A stretch of DNA of 16,961 nucleotides from an uncultured Eubacteriales bacterium (GTDB lineage: Bacteria; Bacillota; Clostridia; Oscillospirales; Oscillospiraceae): contig URDK01000060.1 in NCBI GenBank assembly GCA_900546485.1, forward strand, positions 1 to 16,961, written 5' to 3'. The notes under the pieces were generated by a model, which saw nothing but the letters and a program-made list of their open reading frames with translations, was not told the DNA's origin and made no database searches. Shown here in pieces: positions 1-7,197 of this stretch. The position numbers and the translations under genes were made by a program. Numbering within the stretch: position 1 is the first letter of the stretch; every line of letters starts with the position of its first letter.

Positions 1-1
1 C

Positions 2-469
2 GTCATGAGCGCCGAGTATGCCTACACCCACCTCGACGAGATCGGTGAGAGCGCCGTTGTCATCGGCGGCGGACTCGTGGGCGCTGAGCTAGCGATCCAC
101 CTCGCCCAGAACGGCAAGAAGATCACCCTCATGCACCGCCACGAGGAAGTCAAGTGCGGCGCCAACGGTCTGCACGGTCAGGCCATCGGCGAGCAGATAC
201 ACATCCTGAAGATCGACACTGCCATGTGCACCAGCCCGACGCGCATCACCGCGGACGGCGTCTATGGCAAGGGACCCGAGGGTGAGAAGTTCTACCCCGC
301 TGAGACTGTCATCTACGCCGTCGGCCAGCGCCCGCTCGCCGACGAGGCCGAGCAGTTCCGCTTCTGCGCACCCGACTTCTACATAATCGGCGACTGTGGC
401 ACCCCCGCCACCATCTACCAGGCCACGAGCCAGGCTTACTACGCTGCCCGCGACATTGGGCGCATATAA
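2..469 (+). CDS. FAD/NAD(P)-dependent flavoenzyme, C-terminal part (probable NADH:flavin oxidoreductase / enoate-reductase-type), 5'-truncated by the window edge
   Basis: The frame is open to the left edge, so the visible ATG at 5 is probably internal and the gene starts outside the window. The visible ~155 residues are the pyridine-nucleotide-binding part of a two-dinucleotide flavoprotein. A Rossmann motif AVVIGGGLVGAELA lies at about residues 17-30 of the visible part, followed by a basic strand end (LMHRHEEV). A closing FAD-binding segment YIIGDCGTPATIYQA lies near the C-terminus, where the Asp contacts FAD ribityl in this fold. In 2,4-dienoyl-CoA reductase, enoate reductase and BaiCD-like proteins this region follows an N-terminal FMN TIM barrel. 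The next gene is a full-length member of that family starting 10 bp downstream, so I infer this is a tandem paralogue. The barrel is not visible, so another FAD-dependent reductase remains possible. Confidence 0.75.
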   Translation, partial: VMSAEYAYTHLDEIGESAVVIGGGLVGAELAIHLAQNGKKITLMHRHEEVKCGANGLHGQAIGEQIHILKIDTAMCTSPTRITADGVYGKGPEGEKFYPAETVIYAVGQRPLADEAEQFRFCAPDFYIIGDCGTPATIYQATSQAYYAARDIGRI

Positions 470-479
470 CGGAGGACAA

Positions 480-2432
480 ATGAGCAGTTTTAATAAATAT
501 CCCCACGTTTTCCAGCCGATAAAGATCGGCAACATGACCGTCAAGAACCGTATCCAGTTCTCCCCGATGGTCAGCAGCCTCTCTACGCCCACCGGCGGCG
601 TATCCAGCGAGCTGCTGGGCTACGTCAAGACGCAGGCCAAGACCGGCGTCGGCGTTATAACGATAGGCTCCACGCCCATCGACCACATCAACGCTGTAGA
701 CTTCTTTGGCGCGCTGGACGTCACGAGCGACAACAATATCACCGACCTGCGCCGCCTGAGCGAGGCAGTGCACAGGTACGGCGCCAAGCTCTCCGTGGAG
801 CTGGTACACGCGGGCCGCTCGGCCCCGAAGGAGTTCCGCACCGGCCCGGCCATAGCTCCGACCCCCATCCCCGTGGAAGGCGGAGCAAAGGACATCCGCG
901 AGATGACCGTTGAGGACATGGAGACCGTCATCGGCGAGTACTGCGACGTTGCTGAGCGCCTCATGAAGGCCAACTTCGACATGGTCATGGTCCACGCCGC
1001 GCACGGCAACCTGGTCGCACAGTTCCTCTCCCCGCGGTTCAACCACCGCACGGACAACTACGGCGGCTCCTTTGAAAACCGCTGCCGCTTCCCGCTCGAG
1101 GTACTCCGCGCCATACGCGAGCGCGTCGGTCGGAAGATGTGCATCGACATGCGCATCAGCGGCGACGAGCTCATCCCCGGCGGCATGCAGATAGACGAGA
1201 CCATAGCCTTCATCAAGCTCGCCCAGGATTACATCGACACGGTCCACGTCTCCCAGGGCCTCATCGTTGAGCCGAAGTACATGCCCTACACGATGCCAGC
1301 CTTCTACCTGCCCCACTGCCACAACGTGAAGTGGTCCGCCGCGGTCAAGGCCGATCCCGACGTACACATCCCCGTGACCGTCGTCGGCAGCATCACCACC
1401 ATTGAGGAGGCCGAGGAGATCATCGCCTCGGGCAAGGCCGATATGGTGGCTATGGCGAGGCAGCTTATGTGCGACCCGATGACGCTCCGCAATGCCTACC
1501 GCGGCTGCGAGGAGGAGACTCGCCCCTGCCTGCGCTGCCATGAGTGCGCGCCGGCGGACATAGTCCACCTGCGCTGCGCCACGAACCCGATGCTCGGCCG
1601 CGAGTTCGAGCTCGGCGAGATTCGTCCGGCCGTACACCCGAAGAAGGTCGTGGTCGTCGGCGGCGGCGTCGCCGGCTGCATGGCTGCCAAGACCCTCGTA
1701 GAGCGCGGCCACGACGTCACGCTCATCGAGCGCAACGACAAGCTTGGCGGCAAGCTTCACGAGATAAGCTGCCTGAGCTTCAAGTTCGATATGCGCCGTC
1801 ACCTTGACTGGCTCATGCGCAGCACGATGAAGTGCGGCGCGAAGATACTGCTCAACACCGAGGCCAGCGTTGAGAGCATCATTGCCCTCGCGCCCGACGC
1901 CGTGTTCGTGGCGACCGGCTCCGACCGGCTCATGCCGCCCATCCCCGGCATCGACAGACCCAACGTCCACCACGTCCTCGACGTGGACACCGGCAGGGTT
2001 TCCGTCGGCGACACGGTAGTAGTCTGCGGCGGCGGCCTCTCCGGTATGGAGAGCGCGCTGGAGCTCTCCAACGAGGGCAAGAAAGTCACCGTTGTCGACA
2101 TGATCCCCGTCGAGGAGTTTGCGAAGGACCACTCCCCCGCACCGCGCGGCATGCTGCTCCAGCTCCTCGAGAAGAACGGCGTGAAGCTCATAGGCTCGAG
2201 TCGCGTCACCGCCTTCACCGACGAGGGCGTGGTCATCGAGGACCATAACTGGCACAAGACCACGCTGCCCTGCGACGACGTTGTCGCCGCCTTCGGTATG
2301 CAGAAGAACGACGCACTGCTCAATGCGCTGCGTGAGGTGATCCCCGACGTGTACGCTGTCGGCGACTGCAACGAGGTCAAGAACATCAAGAACGCAAACC
2401 AGATTGCCTTCAACCTGGCTCTGGATCTGTAA
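480..2432 (+). CDS. NADH:flavin oxidoreductase of the old yellow enzyme / 2,4-dienoyl-CoA reductase (BaiCD/enoate reductase-like) family
   Basis: 650 aa, close to the usual 640-670 aa. The ATG at 480 is chosen because GGAGGA (471-476) precedes it and the FMN barrel begins directly after it; the open frame upstream lies inside the previous gene. Residues 8-340 are the FMN TIM barrel, with an HAAHGNL motif at 172-178 followed by QFLSPRFNHRTDNYGGS. Cysteines C350, C353, C356 and C366 fit a 4Fe-4S site, though the spacing (2, 2, 9) is tighter than in E. coli FadH (2, 3, 11). A first Rossmann motif VVVGGGVAG (392-400) and a second VVVCGGGLSG (513-522) should bind FAD and NAD(P)H; VYAVGDC at 624-630 is the FAD-closing motif. 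Family members reduce activated C=C bonds of enoates, bile acids, steroids or phenolics. Residue 177 is Asn where OYE/FadH enzymes have a catalytic Tyr. The substrate cannot be told from sequence. It is probably co-transcribed with its neighbours. Confidence 0.88.
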   Translation: MSSFNKYPHVFQPIKIGNMTVKNRIQFSPMVSSLSTPTGGVSSELLGYVKTQAKTGVGVITIGSTPIDHINAVDFFGALDVTSDNNITDLRRLSEAVHRYGAKLSVELVHAGRSAPKEFRTGPAIAPTPIPVEGGAKDIREMTVEDMETVIGEYCDVAERLMKANFDMVMVHAAHGNLVAQFLSPRFNHRTDNYGGSFENRCRFPLEVLRAIRERVGRKMCIDMRISGDELIPGGMQIDETIAFIKLAQDYIDTVHVSQGLIVEPKYMPYTMPAFYLPHCHNVKWSAAVKADPDVHIPVTVVGSITTIEEAEEIIASGKADMVAMARQLMCDPMTLRNAYRGCEEETRPCLRCHECAPADIVHLRCATNPMLGREFELGEIRPAVHPKKVVVVGGGVAGCMAAKTLVERGHDVTLIERNDKLGGKLHEISCLSFKFDMRRHLDWLMRSTMKCGAKILLNTEASVESIIALAPDAVFVATGSDRLMPPIPGIDRPNVHHVLDVDTGRVSVGDTVVVCGGGLSGMESALELSNEGKKVTVVDMIPVEEFAKDHSPAPRGMLLQLLEKNGVKLIGSSRVTAFTDEGVVIEDHNWHKTTLPCDDVVAAFGMQKNDALLNALREVIPDVYAVGDCNEVKNIKNANQIAFNLALDL

Positions 2433-2470
2433 AAGGCATAGCAAGAGTCAAAAAGAAAGAGGTATGCTTT

Positions 2471-3655
2471 ATGGAAAACACAGCTAAAGTGAAGAACAGA
2501 ACCATGATGACCCTTGCAATACTGTTCATCTCGGCGCTCGAGATGGGCGGCATGGGTCTGCAGCCCGCGCTGGCCGCAATCCAGGAGAGCTTCCCCGACG
2601 TGCCCGCGACGGTCATTCAGACGATGTCCAACTTCCCTGGGTTTGCGATGCTCATCGGATGCGTCATATCCACCCTTCTGGCCACACGCTTCAGCAAGAA
2701 GGTCCTCTGCCAGTTCGGCGTCGCCTGCTACGCCGCCATCGCCGTGCTGGGCTTCTTCTTCCACAGCAGCATCGTACTGCTCTTTGCGTGGCAGATCGTC
2801 CTCGGCCTAGGCTTCGGCTTCCTGATGCCCACCTCCAACGGCATCATCGCCGAGAACTACGATGAGAAGCAGCGCGGCGCCATAATGGGCATTCAGAACA
2901 CCTTCACCAACGGCGGCGGCATCTACCTGACCTTTGTCGGCGGCTTCCTCGCCTCCATCGCCTGGCACTACACCTACCTTGCCTATCTCTTTGGCCTCAT
3001 TCCTCTCATCCTCGGCTGCATCTACCTGCCCAAGGATACTCCGGCCCTCAAGACCAGCAAGAAAGAGAGCAGCAACTATCTGAACGTCTCCAAAAAGACT
3101 TGGATGTACGGTGTCATCATCTTCCTCTTCATAACCAGCTACACCGTCTTTGGCTCCAACGTCTCCTTCGTTATCAGCGACCGCAACCTCGGCTCCTCCG
3201 CTATGTCCGGAACAGCGATGAGCATCTTCCTCGTCGGCGGAATGCTTGCGGGCCCGATGTTCATACCCACCGAGAAGAAGCTGCACGACTATACCTTCTG
3301 CATAGCCTTCCTTCTTCTGACCACGGGCTTCCTGATAGTATACTTTGCCCAGAGCCTCATCGTCGTCTTCGTCGGCGCCATCGTGGCCGGTCTGTCCATG
3401 GGCTTCGCGATGCCCACGGCCCTGCTCGGCTGCACCAACTGCAACACCGTCGAAGCCGCTACCGCCGGCTGCGCCGTGGCCCACATGGCAGGCCAGATCG
3501 GCACAGTACTCTCCGCCATTATCTACACCTCCGCTGCAGCTATCTTCAGCGACGCGAGCGATTTCCGCTTTCTATTCGCCGCCATCTGCTGCGCCGTCCT
3601 CTGCGTGCTCGTTGCGCTGGCCGTCACCGTGGCCAACCGCGCCAAAGCCAAATAA
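2471..3655 (+). CDS. MFS transporter (first of a tandem pair)
   Basis: 394 aa of mostly hydrophobic sequence compatible with 12 membrane segments, the normal size for the major facilitator superfamily. A short basic N-terminus (about residues 1-11) precedes the first helix. The loop between helices 2 and 3 holds a degenerate motif A (ATRFSKK, 71-77), and helices 4-5 are glycine-rich. The ATG at 2471 is preceded by AAAGAGGT (2456-2463) at a spacing of 7. It starts 38 bp after the flavoenzyme stop with no terminator between, so I infer an operon in which it carries the reductase substrate in or the product out. It shares a SFPDVP/TFPDVP motif and layout with the next transporter, so the two are probably paralogues. 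The substrate is unknown. Confidence 0.85.
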   Translation: MENTAKVKNRTMMTLAILFISALEMGGMGLQPALAAIQESFPDVPATVIQTMSNFPGFAMLIGCVISTLLATRFSKKVLCQFGVACYAAIAVLGFFFHSSIVLLFAWQIVLGLGFGFLMPTSNGIIAENYDEKQRGAIMGIQNTFTNGGGIYLTFVGGFLASIAWHYTYLAYLFGLIPLILGCIYLPKDTPALKTSKKESSNYLNVSKKTWMYGVIIFLFITSYTVFGSNVSFVISDRNLGSSAMSGTAMSIFLVGGMLAGPMFIPTEKKLHDYTFCIAFLLLTTGFLIVYFAQSLIVVFVGAIVAGLSMGFAMPTALLGCTNCNTVEAATAGCAVAHMAGQIGTVLSAIIYTSAAAIFSDASDFRFLFAAICCAVLCVLVALAVTVANRAKAK

Positions 3656-3666
3656 CTCACACTCAA

Positions 3667-3700
3667 ATATATGGCCTGTCGGAGACGGCAGGCCATATAT
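3667..3700 (+). other. Intercistronic hairpin with GAGA tetraloop
   Basis: ATATATGGCCTG (3667-3678) is exactly complementary to CAGGCCATATAT (3689-3700). Three further inner pairs (T-G, C-G, G-C) close a GAGA loop (3682-3685), giving a 15-bp stem capped by a GNRA-type tetraloop. No T-run follows, so it is not a normal intrinsic terminator. It lies 12 bp after the first MFS stop. I infer an mRNA-stabilising or processing element that sets differential expression of the two transporters. Confidence 0.6.
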
Positions 3701-3747
3701 AAGGAGCACTGATGTCAAGTTTCTGACAATGCATATGAGGTGTAACA

Positions 3748-4977
3748 ATGGATAAAACAGCAAAAAGGCGCACGGTAATTGGCATAGTCGTATTGCTGTT
3801 CGCAAACTCCGCCGCAGGCGGAGCTGAGTGGTGCTCTTCCGCGCTCGCCAACATTGCGAGCACCTTCCCGGATGTGCCCTACTCCGTCATAACTCTCGTA
3901 AACAACATACCGAACCTCTGCGCGGTAGTATTCACGCTGGTAGCGGGGCTTCTGGTCAACCGCAAGGTGTCGCTGCGCACGATGATAATCATAGGCATCG
4001 GCATGCACGCGGTGGGCGGTGTAATGCCCGCGCTGCTCGGCGAACACAGCATAATGATAATGTTCCTGGGCCGGTTTGCGTTCGGCATAGGCTACGGTCT
4101 CATGCAGGGCATCGGCATCTCGATGAGCTTTAAGCTGGTCGAAAATGAGAAGCTGCGCGTCCACGCCATGGGCTGGGCGGTCGCGGCTCAGTACAGTATG
4201 AACATGATAGCTCAGGTCGTGGTCGGCAGGCTGGTCCAAATACAGTGGAACTATGCGTTCTTCATCTACGCCTGGAGCTTCATCCCCTTCTTCGTGGTGC
4301 TCTTCATGTGCCCAAAGTTTGCGGTCGACAAGAGCGACTTCTCCGCTCTCGGCGGAGCAAACAGCGTCCTGGCACACAAGGGCTCCATCATGCACAGCAT
4401 AAAGCACCTGCCGAAGAACGTGTGGATCTTTACCGTCATCGTGGCGCTTTACATGCTCTGCTACTACCCGCTGTTCCTCGTGATCTCGCCCATCATCGTC
4501 GACCGCGGCTTCGGCACGGCGGCCACAGCAGGCGACGCGATGGTGTTCTACTCGGTGGCTACCATAATCGGCGGCGTGGTGTTCGGCGCGGCCGAGAAGG
4601 TGCTCAAGAGCTGGACACTGGGCGCGTTCCTCATAGGCGTGGCGGCGAGCCTGCTGGGGCTGTACTTTGCGCAAAGCTACGCTATGGTTTGCTTCTGGCT
4701 GGTAGTGAGCGGCATAACTTCAACCGGCATCATCCCGGGCTGCATCAACGTGTATAATAGCCAGGTCAACGACTCCGATGCGTTCCTGGCGACGGGCATA
4801 ACCGAGTCCGGCGTCAACATCGGCGCCTTCCTCACGACGCCGTTCATCGCGGCGATAGAGATGGCCGGCGGCACCGCAGTGCAGTCGCTCCTTTACTCTC
4901 CCATAGCTCTGGTCATCATGGCAGCCGTGACCGTCCCATGCTGCCGCCGAGCCAAGGCCAGTGGGTCGAAACAGTGA
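3748..4977 (+). CDS. MFS transporter (second of a tandem pair)
   Basis: 409 aa, again compatible with about 12 membrane helices and MFS length. GAGG (3737-3740) precedes the ATG at 3748 by 7 bases. The N-terminal region carries TFPDVP (39-44), matching SFPDVP in the upstream transporter, and NRKVSLR at 71-77 sits where motif A is expected. Helix 4 is rich in Gly (FGIGYGLMQGIG). It follows the first transporter by 92 bp containing a strong hairpin, and a probable terminator follows its own stop. Two non-identical carriers next to two flavin reductases suggest either uptake plus export or two related substrates. This is an inference from context; no substrate-specific motif is recognised. Confidence 0.85.
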   Translation: MDKTAKRRTVIGIVVLLFANSAAGGAEWCSSALANIASTFPDVPYSVITLVNNIPNLCAVVFTLVAGLLVNRKVSLRTMIIIGIGMHAVGGVMPALLGEHSIMIMFLGRFAFGIGYGLMQGIGISMSFKLVENEKLRVHAMGWAVAAQYSMNMIAQVVVGRLVQIQWNYAFFIYAWSFIPFFVVLFMCPKFAVDKSDFSALGGANSVLAHKGSIMHSIKHLPKNVWIFTVIVALYMLCYYPLFLVISPIIVDRGFGTAATAGDAMVFYSVATIIGGVVFGAAEKVLKSWTLGAFLIGVAASLLGLYFAQSYAMVCFWLVVSGITSTGIIPGCINVYNSQVNDSDAFLATGITESGVNIGAFLTTPFIAAIEMAGGTAVQSLLYSPIALVIMAAVTVPCCRRAKASGSKQ

Positions 4978-4997
4978 GACTTCTATAAGACGCATAA

Positions 4998-5058
4998 GCA
5001 AAAGCTTAAGGGCCTTACCACATTCAGTTGCGGCAAGGCCCTTGTCGTATGCTTTTGT
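4998..5058 (+). terminator. Probable intrinsic terminator after the MFS genes
   Basis: AAGGGCCTT (5008-5016) pairs with AAGGCCCTT (5035-5043) around an 18-base loop that can add two more G-C pairs. Outer arms CAAAAGC (4999-5005) and GCTTTTG (5051-5057) are also complementary, giving a long imperfect hairpin that ends in a short T-run. It starts about 20 bp after the stop of the second transporter. Confidence 0.6.
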
Positions 5059-5059
5059 A

Positions 5060-5285
5060 AGGCTATGCAGTAGGCAGTGGAATGAAATGTATACCAGCCC
5101 AAGCAATGGAGGAATGAACGGCACCATGCAGCTCCCGGATTTGGCTATGCCGGCAGCTAACCCAGGCGCCATAAACGCGCCATGAGTATCCTGTATCTGA
5201 ATATAAGAATTTCGCTATTTGCTTTCATAATAACATCTCACATTCTCTCATTCGGCACTCAGAAGAATATCGGTGCTCCTTTTTC
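5060..5285. other. Non-coding stretch, no recognisable content
   Basis: No reading frame here has both a plausible ribosome binding site and recognisable protein sequence. AT content rises towards the right end, which fits a promoter-proximal region for the downstream M56 gene. In particular I see no blaI-like repressor gene or convincing remnant on either strand. Confidence 0.5.
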
Positions 5286-5314
5286 TTGACAAACATGCTC
5301 TACAATTGTAGAAT
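5286..5314 (+). promoter_or_regulatory. SigmaA-type promoter for the M56 protease gene
   Basis: TTGACA at 5286-5291 is a perfect -35. Exactly 17 bases later, TAGAAT at 5309-5314 matches five of six bases of the -10 consensus. The following AT-rich run would place the start of transcription near 5320, about 70 bases before the ATG at 5391. The -10 overlaps the first BlaI-type dyad. Confidence 0.75.
5299..5312. promoter_or_regulatory. BlaI/MecI-type operator, site 1
   Basis: TCTACAATTGTAGA is a perfect 14-bp palindrome with the TACA-N2-TGTA core that BlaI/MecI repressors recognise. It lies in the spacer and over the start of the -10 element, so a bound repressor would block RNA polymerase. The operator role is inferred from the core motif, its position and the M56 gene downstream. 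Confidence 0.7.
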
Positions 5315-5324
5315 ATATATAATT

Positions 5325-5338
5325 TCTACAGATGTAGA
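5325..5338. promoter_or_regulatory. BlaI/MecI-type operator, site 2
   Basis: TCTACAGATGTAGA has the same TACA-N2-TGTA core and flanking bases as site 1, and its arms are perfect apart from the two central bases. The two dyad centres are 26 bp apart, and this one covers the likely transcription start. Tandem dyads at one promoter are the arrangement known for bla and mec control regions. Confidence 0.7.
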
Positions 5339-5390
5339 ACAACGGTTTGCTATATACAGGTTTTGAGCGTTTTTTGTTGGAGGGCGAGCA

Positions 5391-6815
5391 ATGAGCGACG
5401 CCATGATACTGCGCATCATCATAGCCGCGGGTTTTGGCCTAATCCTGGGGCTGATGTCGTATTGGAGCATACGGCGTGGTCTCCGGGGCAGGAAAAAGGA
5501 CGGGAGAAGGAGCTACGCATCCTTTTCCTACTACGGCGCGCTGCCATTTGTTCTGCTCATCTACGGTGCGTTGGCACGACTGATGCTGGGGGACGAGGCT
5601 GACCCGGTTCTGTTCACCAGCCTTTTCTCCGTTGCAATGTCGCTGACGGTATACTACGTGTTCCTCGCGCTGCTGATGCCCTGGCTGCGGCGGCACATCA
5701 GCTCCTGGGCCTGCGGAGCTCTATGGCTCGTGCCGAACGTGCTGTACATCCTGGTCCGAGACAACATGCGGCTGCCGGCTCCGCTGCTTGTGATTGAGAC
5801 GAGCGAAGGCCTGATGTCGGCGCTGCTGGTCGTCTGGCTGGCGGGTTTTCTGCTCATCATTGCCTGGAAAACGGCTGAGCACCTTCTATTTCGCCGCCGC
5901 GTACTGAAAAACGCCGAAAAGCTCAAAAGCCCGCTCTGGGAGGAGGTATTCGAGTGGATCTGTCCAAAGATGAACCGGCCGCCGCTCTATCGCTCTAGAG
6001 AGATAACAACGCCGCTGACGATCGGCCTCACCGCCGGAAACATGGTGGTCGTGCTGCCGGAGCGGGACTATACCGACGACGAACTGCGCCTGGTGCTAAC
6101 GCATGAGGCTGTACACATAGCGCGCTTCGACGCAGTTTCCAAACTGGGACTGGTCAGCATGGCCGCTTTCTGCTGGTTCAACCCACTGATCTGGCTTGCC
6201 ATACGCCGCAGCACGGAGGACATAGAGCTCAGCTGCGACGAAGCCGTGACCCTGGGCGCCGATGAAGTGGAGCGGCGGCGCTACGCTGACCTCATCCTAA
6301 GCTCCGCCGGCGATGAGCGCGGCTTCACAACCTGTCTCTCGGCCCGGGCCGCCTCCCTGCGCTACCGGCTGCGTCAGATAATGCGGCCCGCCGCAAAGGG
6401 CTCCGGGGCGCTGCTCATCGGTCTCGCTGCCTTCTTCCTCATCCTCAGCTGCGGGTACACGGCCTTTGCCTACGGCGGCGGCACAGGAGAGGAGCTCATA
6501 TTTGACGGTCAGGACCCGTCGCTTTATACGGTCAGCGACGGAGCCTGCACCGACCCTGAGGGCCTCAAGGACTACATCGCCTCCCTGGAGTTCATGGAAC
6601 TCAACGGCAAATACGACTTAGACCTCGACGGAAAGAGACACAGGCTCATCGTCTTCGACGCGCCCGGCGATGAGGGTAAACAGATATCCCTGTGCTTTTA
6701 CGACAACATGGTGGAGTTCCGGCCCTTGTTTATCAAATTGGACCACTGGGCCGAATACTACTACCTCCCCGAGGGCACGGACTGGGAGAGACTCGACTCC
6801 TTCTTCGCCTCCTGA
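5391..6815 (+). CDS. M56 family membrane metalloprotease, BlaR1/MecR1-like, without a penicillin-binding domain
   Basis: 474 aa. GGAGGG (5379-5384) sits 6 bases before the ATG. About four hydrophobic segments fill residues 5-165, followed by a cytoplasmic zinc protease domain with HEAVH (238-242) and the downstream ELSCDEAV (279-286), both hallmarks of peptidase family M56. A last membrane helix at about 338-360 leads to an extracytoplasmic tail of only ~115 residues. BlaR1/MecR1 are ~585-600 aa and end in a transpeptidase-like penicillin sensor. No SxxK/KTG motifs are visible in this tail, so beta-lactam sensing is unlikely. In known systems a signal activates the protease, which leads to BlaI/MecI cleavage and de-repression. 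The promoter here carries matching operators, but no blaI gene is adjacent; the repressor partner must be elsewhere. Confidence 0.85.
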   Translation: MSDAMILRIIIAAGFGLILGLMSYWSIRRGLRGRKKDGRRSYASFSYYGALPFVLLIYGALARLMLGDEADPVLFTSLFSVAMSLTVYYVFLALLMPWLRRHISSWACGALWLVPNVLYILVRDNMRLPAPLLVIETSEGLMSALLVVWLAGFLLIIAWKTAEHLLFRRRVLKNAEKLKSPLWEEVFEWICPKMNRPPLYRSREITTPLTIGLTAGNMVVVLPERDYTDDELRLVLTHEAVHIARFDAVSKLGLVSMAAFCWFNPLIWLAIRRSTEDIELSCDEAVTLGADEVERRRYADLILSSAGDERGFTTCLSARAASLRYRLRQIMRPAAKGSGALLIGLAAFFLILSCGYTAFAYGGGTGEELIFDGQDPSLYTVSDGACTDPEGLKDYIASLEFMELNGKYDLDLDGKRHRLIVFDAPGDEGKQISLCFYDNMVEFRPLFIKLDHWAEYYYLPEGTDWERLDSFFAS

Positions 6816-6847
6816 CCTGCCGGGCAGAGAGCGGAAGGCTGTCGTAA

Positions 6848-6877
6848 GCATAAGTAGGATATCCAGCTTCATATAAT
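6848..6877 (+). promoter_or_regulatory. Possible SigmaE-type promoter for spoIIID
   Basis: CATATAAT (6870-6877) resembles the mother-cell SigmaE -10 (CATACAAT). GCATAAGT, 14 bases upstream (6848-6855), is a loose match to a SigmaE -35 element. spoIIID is a SigmaE-dependent gene in Bacillus. No good SigmaA -35 (TTGACA-like) stands at the proper distance from the internal TATAAT. This is a by-eye match only. Confidence 0.35.
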
Positions 6878-6905
6878 TCACCACGACAAGCCGGGAGTGG
6901 TGAAA

Positions 6906-7154
6906 ATGAAGACTGACATCGAGGAGCGGGCCGTCAAGCTCGCGGAGTACATTACCGAAAACCGCGCCACCGTCCGAGCCGCCGCCAAAGCTTTCGGCGT
7001 CTCAAAGTCAACCGTACACAAGGACATAACCGAGCGGCTCGAGGGCATCAGTCAGGACCTCTACAACGACGTCCGCAAGCTGCTCGACCAAAACAAGTCC
7101 GAGCGGCACATCCGGGGCGGCATGGCTACGCGCAAGAAATACAAGGGCATATGA
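6906..7154 (+). CDS. spoIIID: Sporulation transcription factor SpoIIID
   Basis: 82 aa (B. subtilis SpoIIID is 93 aa). It is a small helix-turn-helix regulator that acts in the mother cell to switch genes from the SigmaE to the SigmaK programme. The recognition segment GVSKSTVHKDITERL (about 31-45) agrees with B. subtilis except for one conservative change as I recall it, and the RHIRGGMATRKKYK C-terminus is also family-typical. I chose the ATG at 6906 because GGAG (6894-6897) is 8 bases upstream; the two GTG codons at 6897 and 6900 overlap or abut that site. It lies 90 bp after the M56 gene and may have its own promoter. It ends in a bidirectional terminator. Its presence marks the host as an endospore-forming lineage. 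Confidence 0.93.
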   Translation: MKTDIEERAVKLAEYITENRATVRAAAKAFGVSKSTVHKDITERLEGISQDLYNDVRKLLDQNKSERHIRGGMATRKKYKGI

Positions 7155-7197
7155 AAAAGGCGGGGCCTCCATTTGAGGAGGCCCCGTCAGGCTTTTT
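7154..7197. terminator. Bidirectional terminator between spoIIID and the PHP gene
   Basis: CGGGGCCTCC (7161-7170) and GGAGGCCCCG (7177-7186) form a perfect 10-bp stem with a 6-base loop. An A-run lies to its left (7154-7158) and a T-run to its right (7193-7197), so it can stop transcription from both sides. It overlaps the last codons of the minus-strand PHP gene. Confidence 0.8.

Noticed and set aside
396..479. Upstream extension of the flavoenzyme by 28 residues
   Set aside because: That stretch lies within the preceding gene, is Pro/Arg-rich, and the ATG at 480 has the proper GGAGGA site and family-like N-terminus.
309..2444. Very long open frame on the minus strand opposite the flavoenzyme
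   Set aside because: It is a GC-rich shadow of the plus-strand gene. Its composition is odd (very rich in Val, Ala, Asp, His) and no domain is recognisable, while the plus strand encodes clear FMN, Fe-S and Rossmann motifs.
4977..5172. Minus-strand frame with a hydrophobic start (MAPGLAAGIAKSG...)
   Set aside because: No Shine-Dalgarno upstream of the ATG, no recognisable family, and the frame continues antisense into the MFS gene.
4961..5185. Short plus-strand frame after the second MFS gene, including a MQLPD stretch vaguely like a BlaI N-terminus
   Set aside because: It crosses the terminator hairpin, stops after a few codons past the MQLPD stretch, and its nearest GGAGG is only one base from the inner ATG. 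There is no helix-turn-helix, so I do not claim a blaI remnant.
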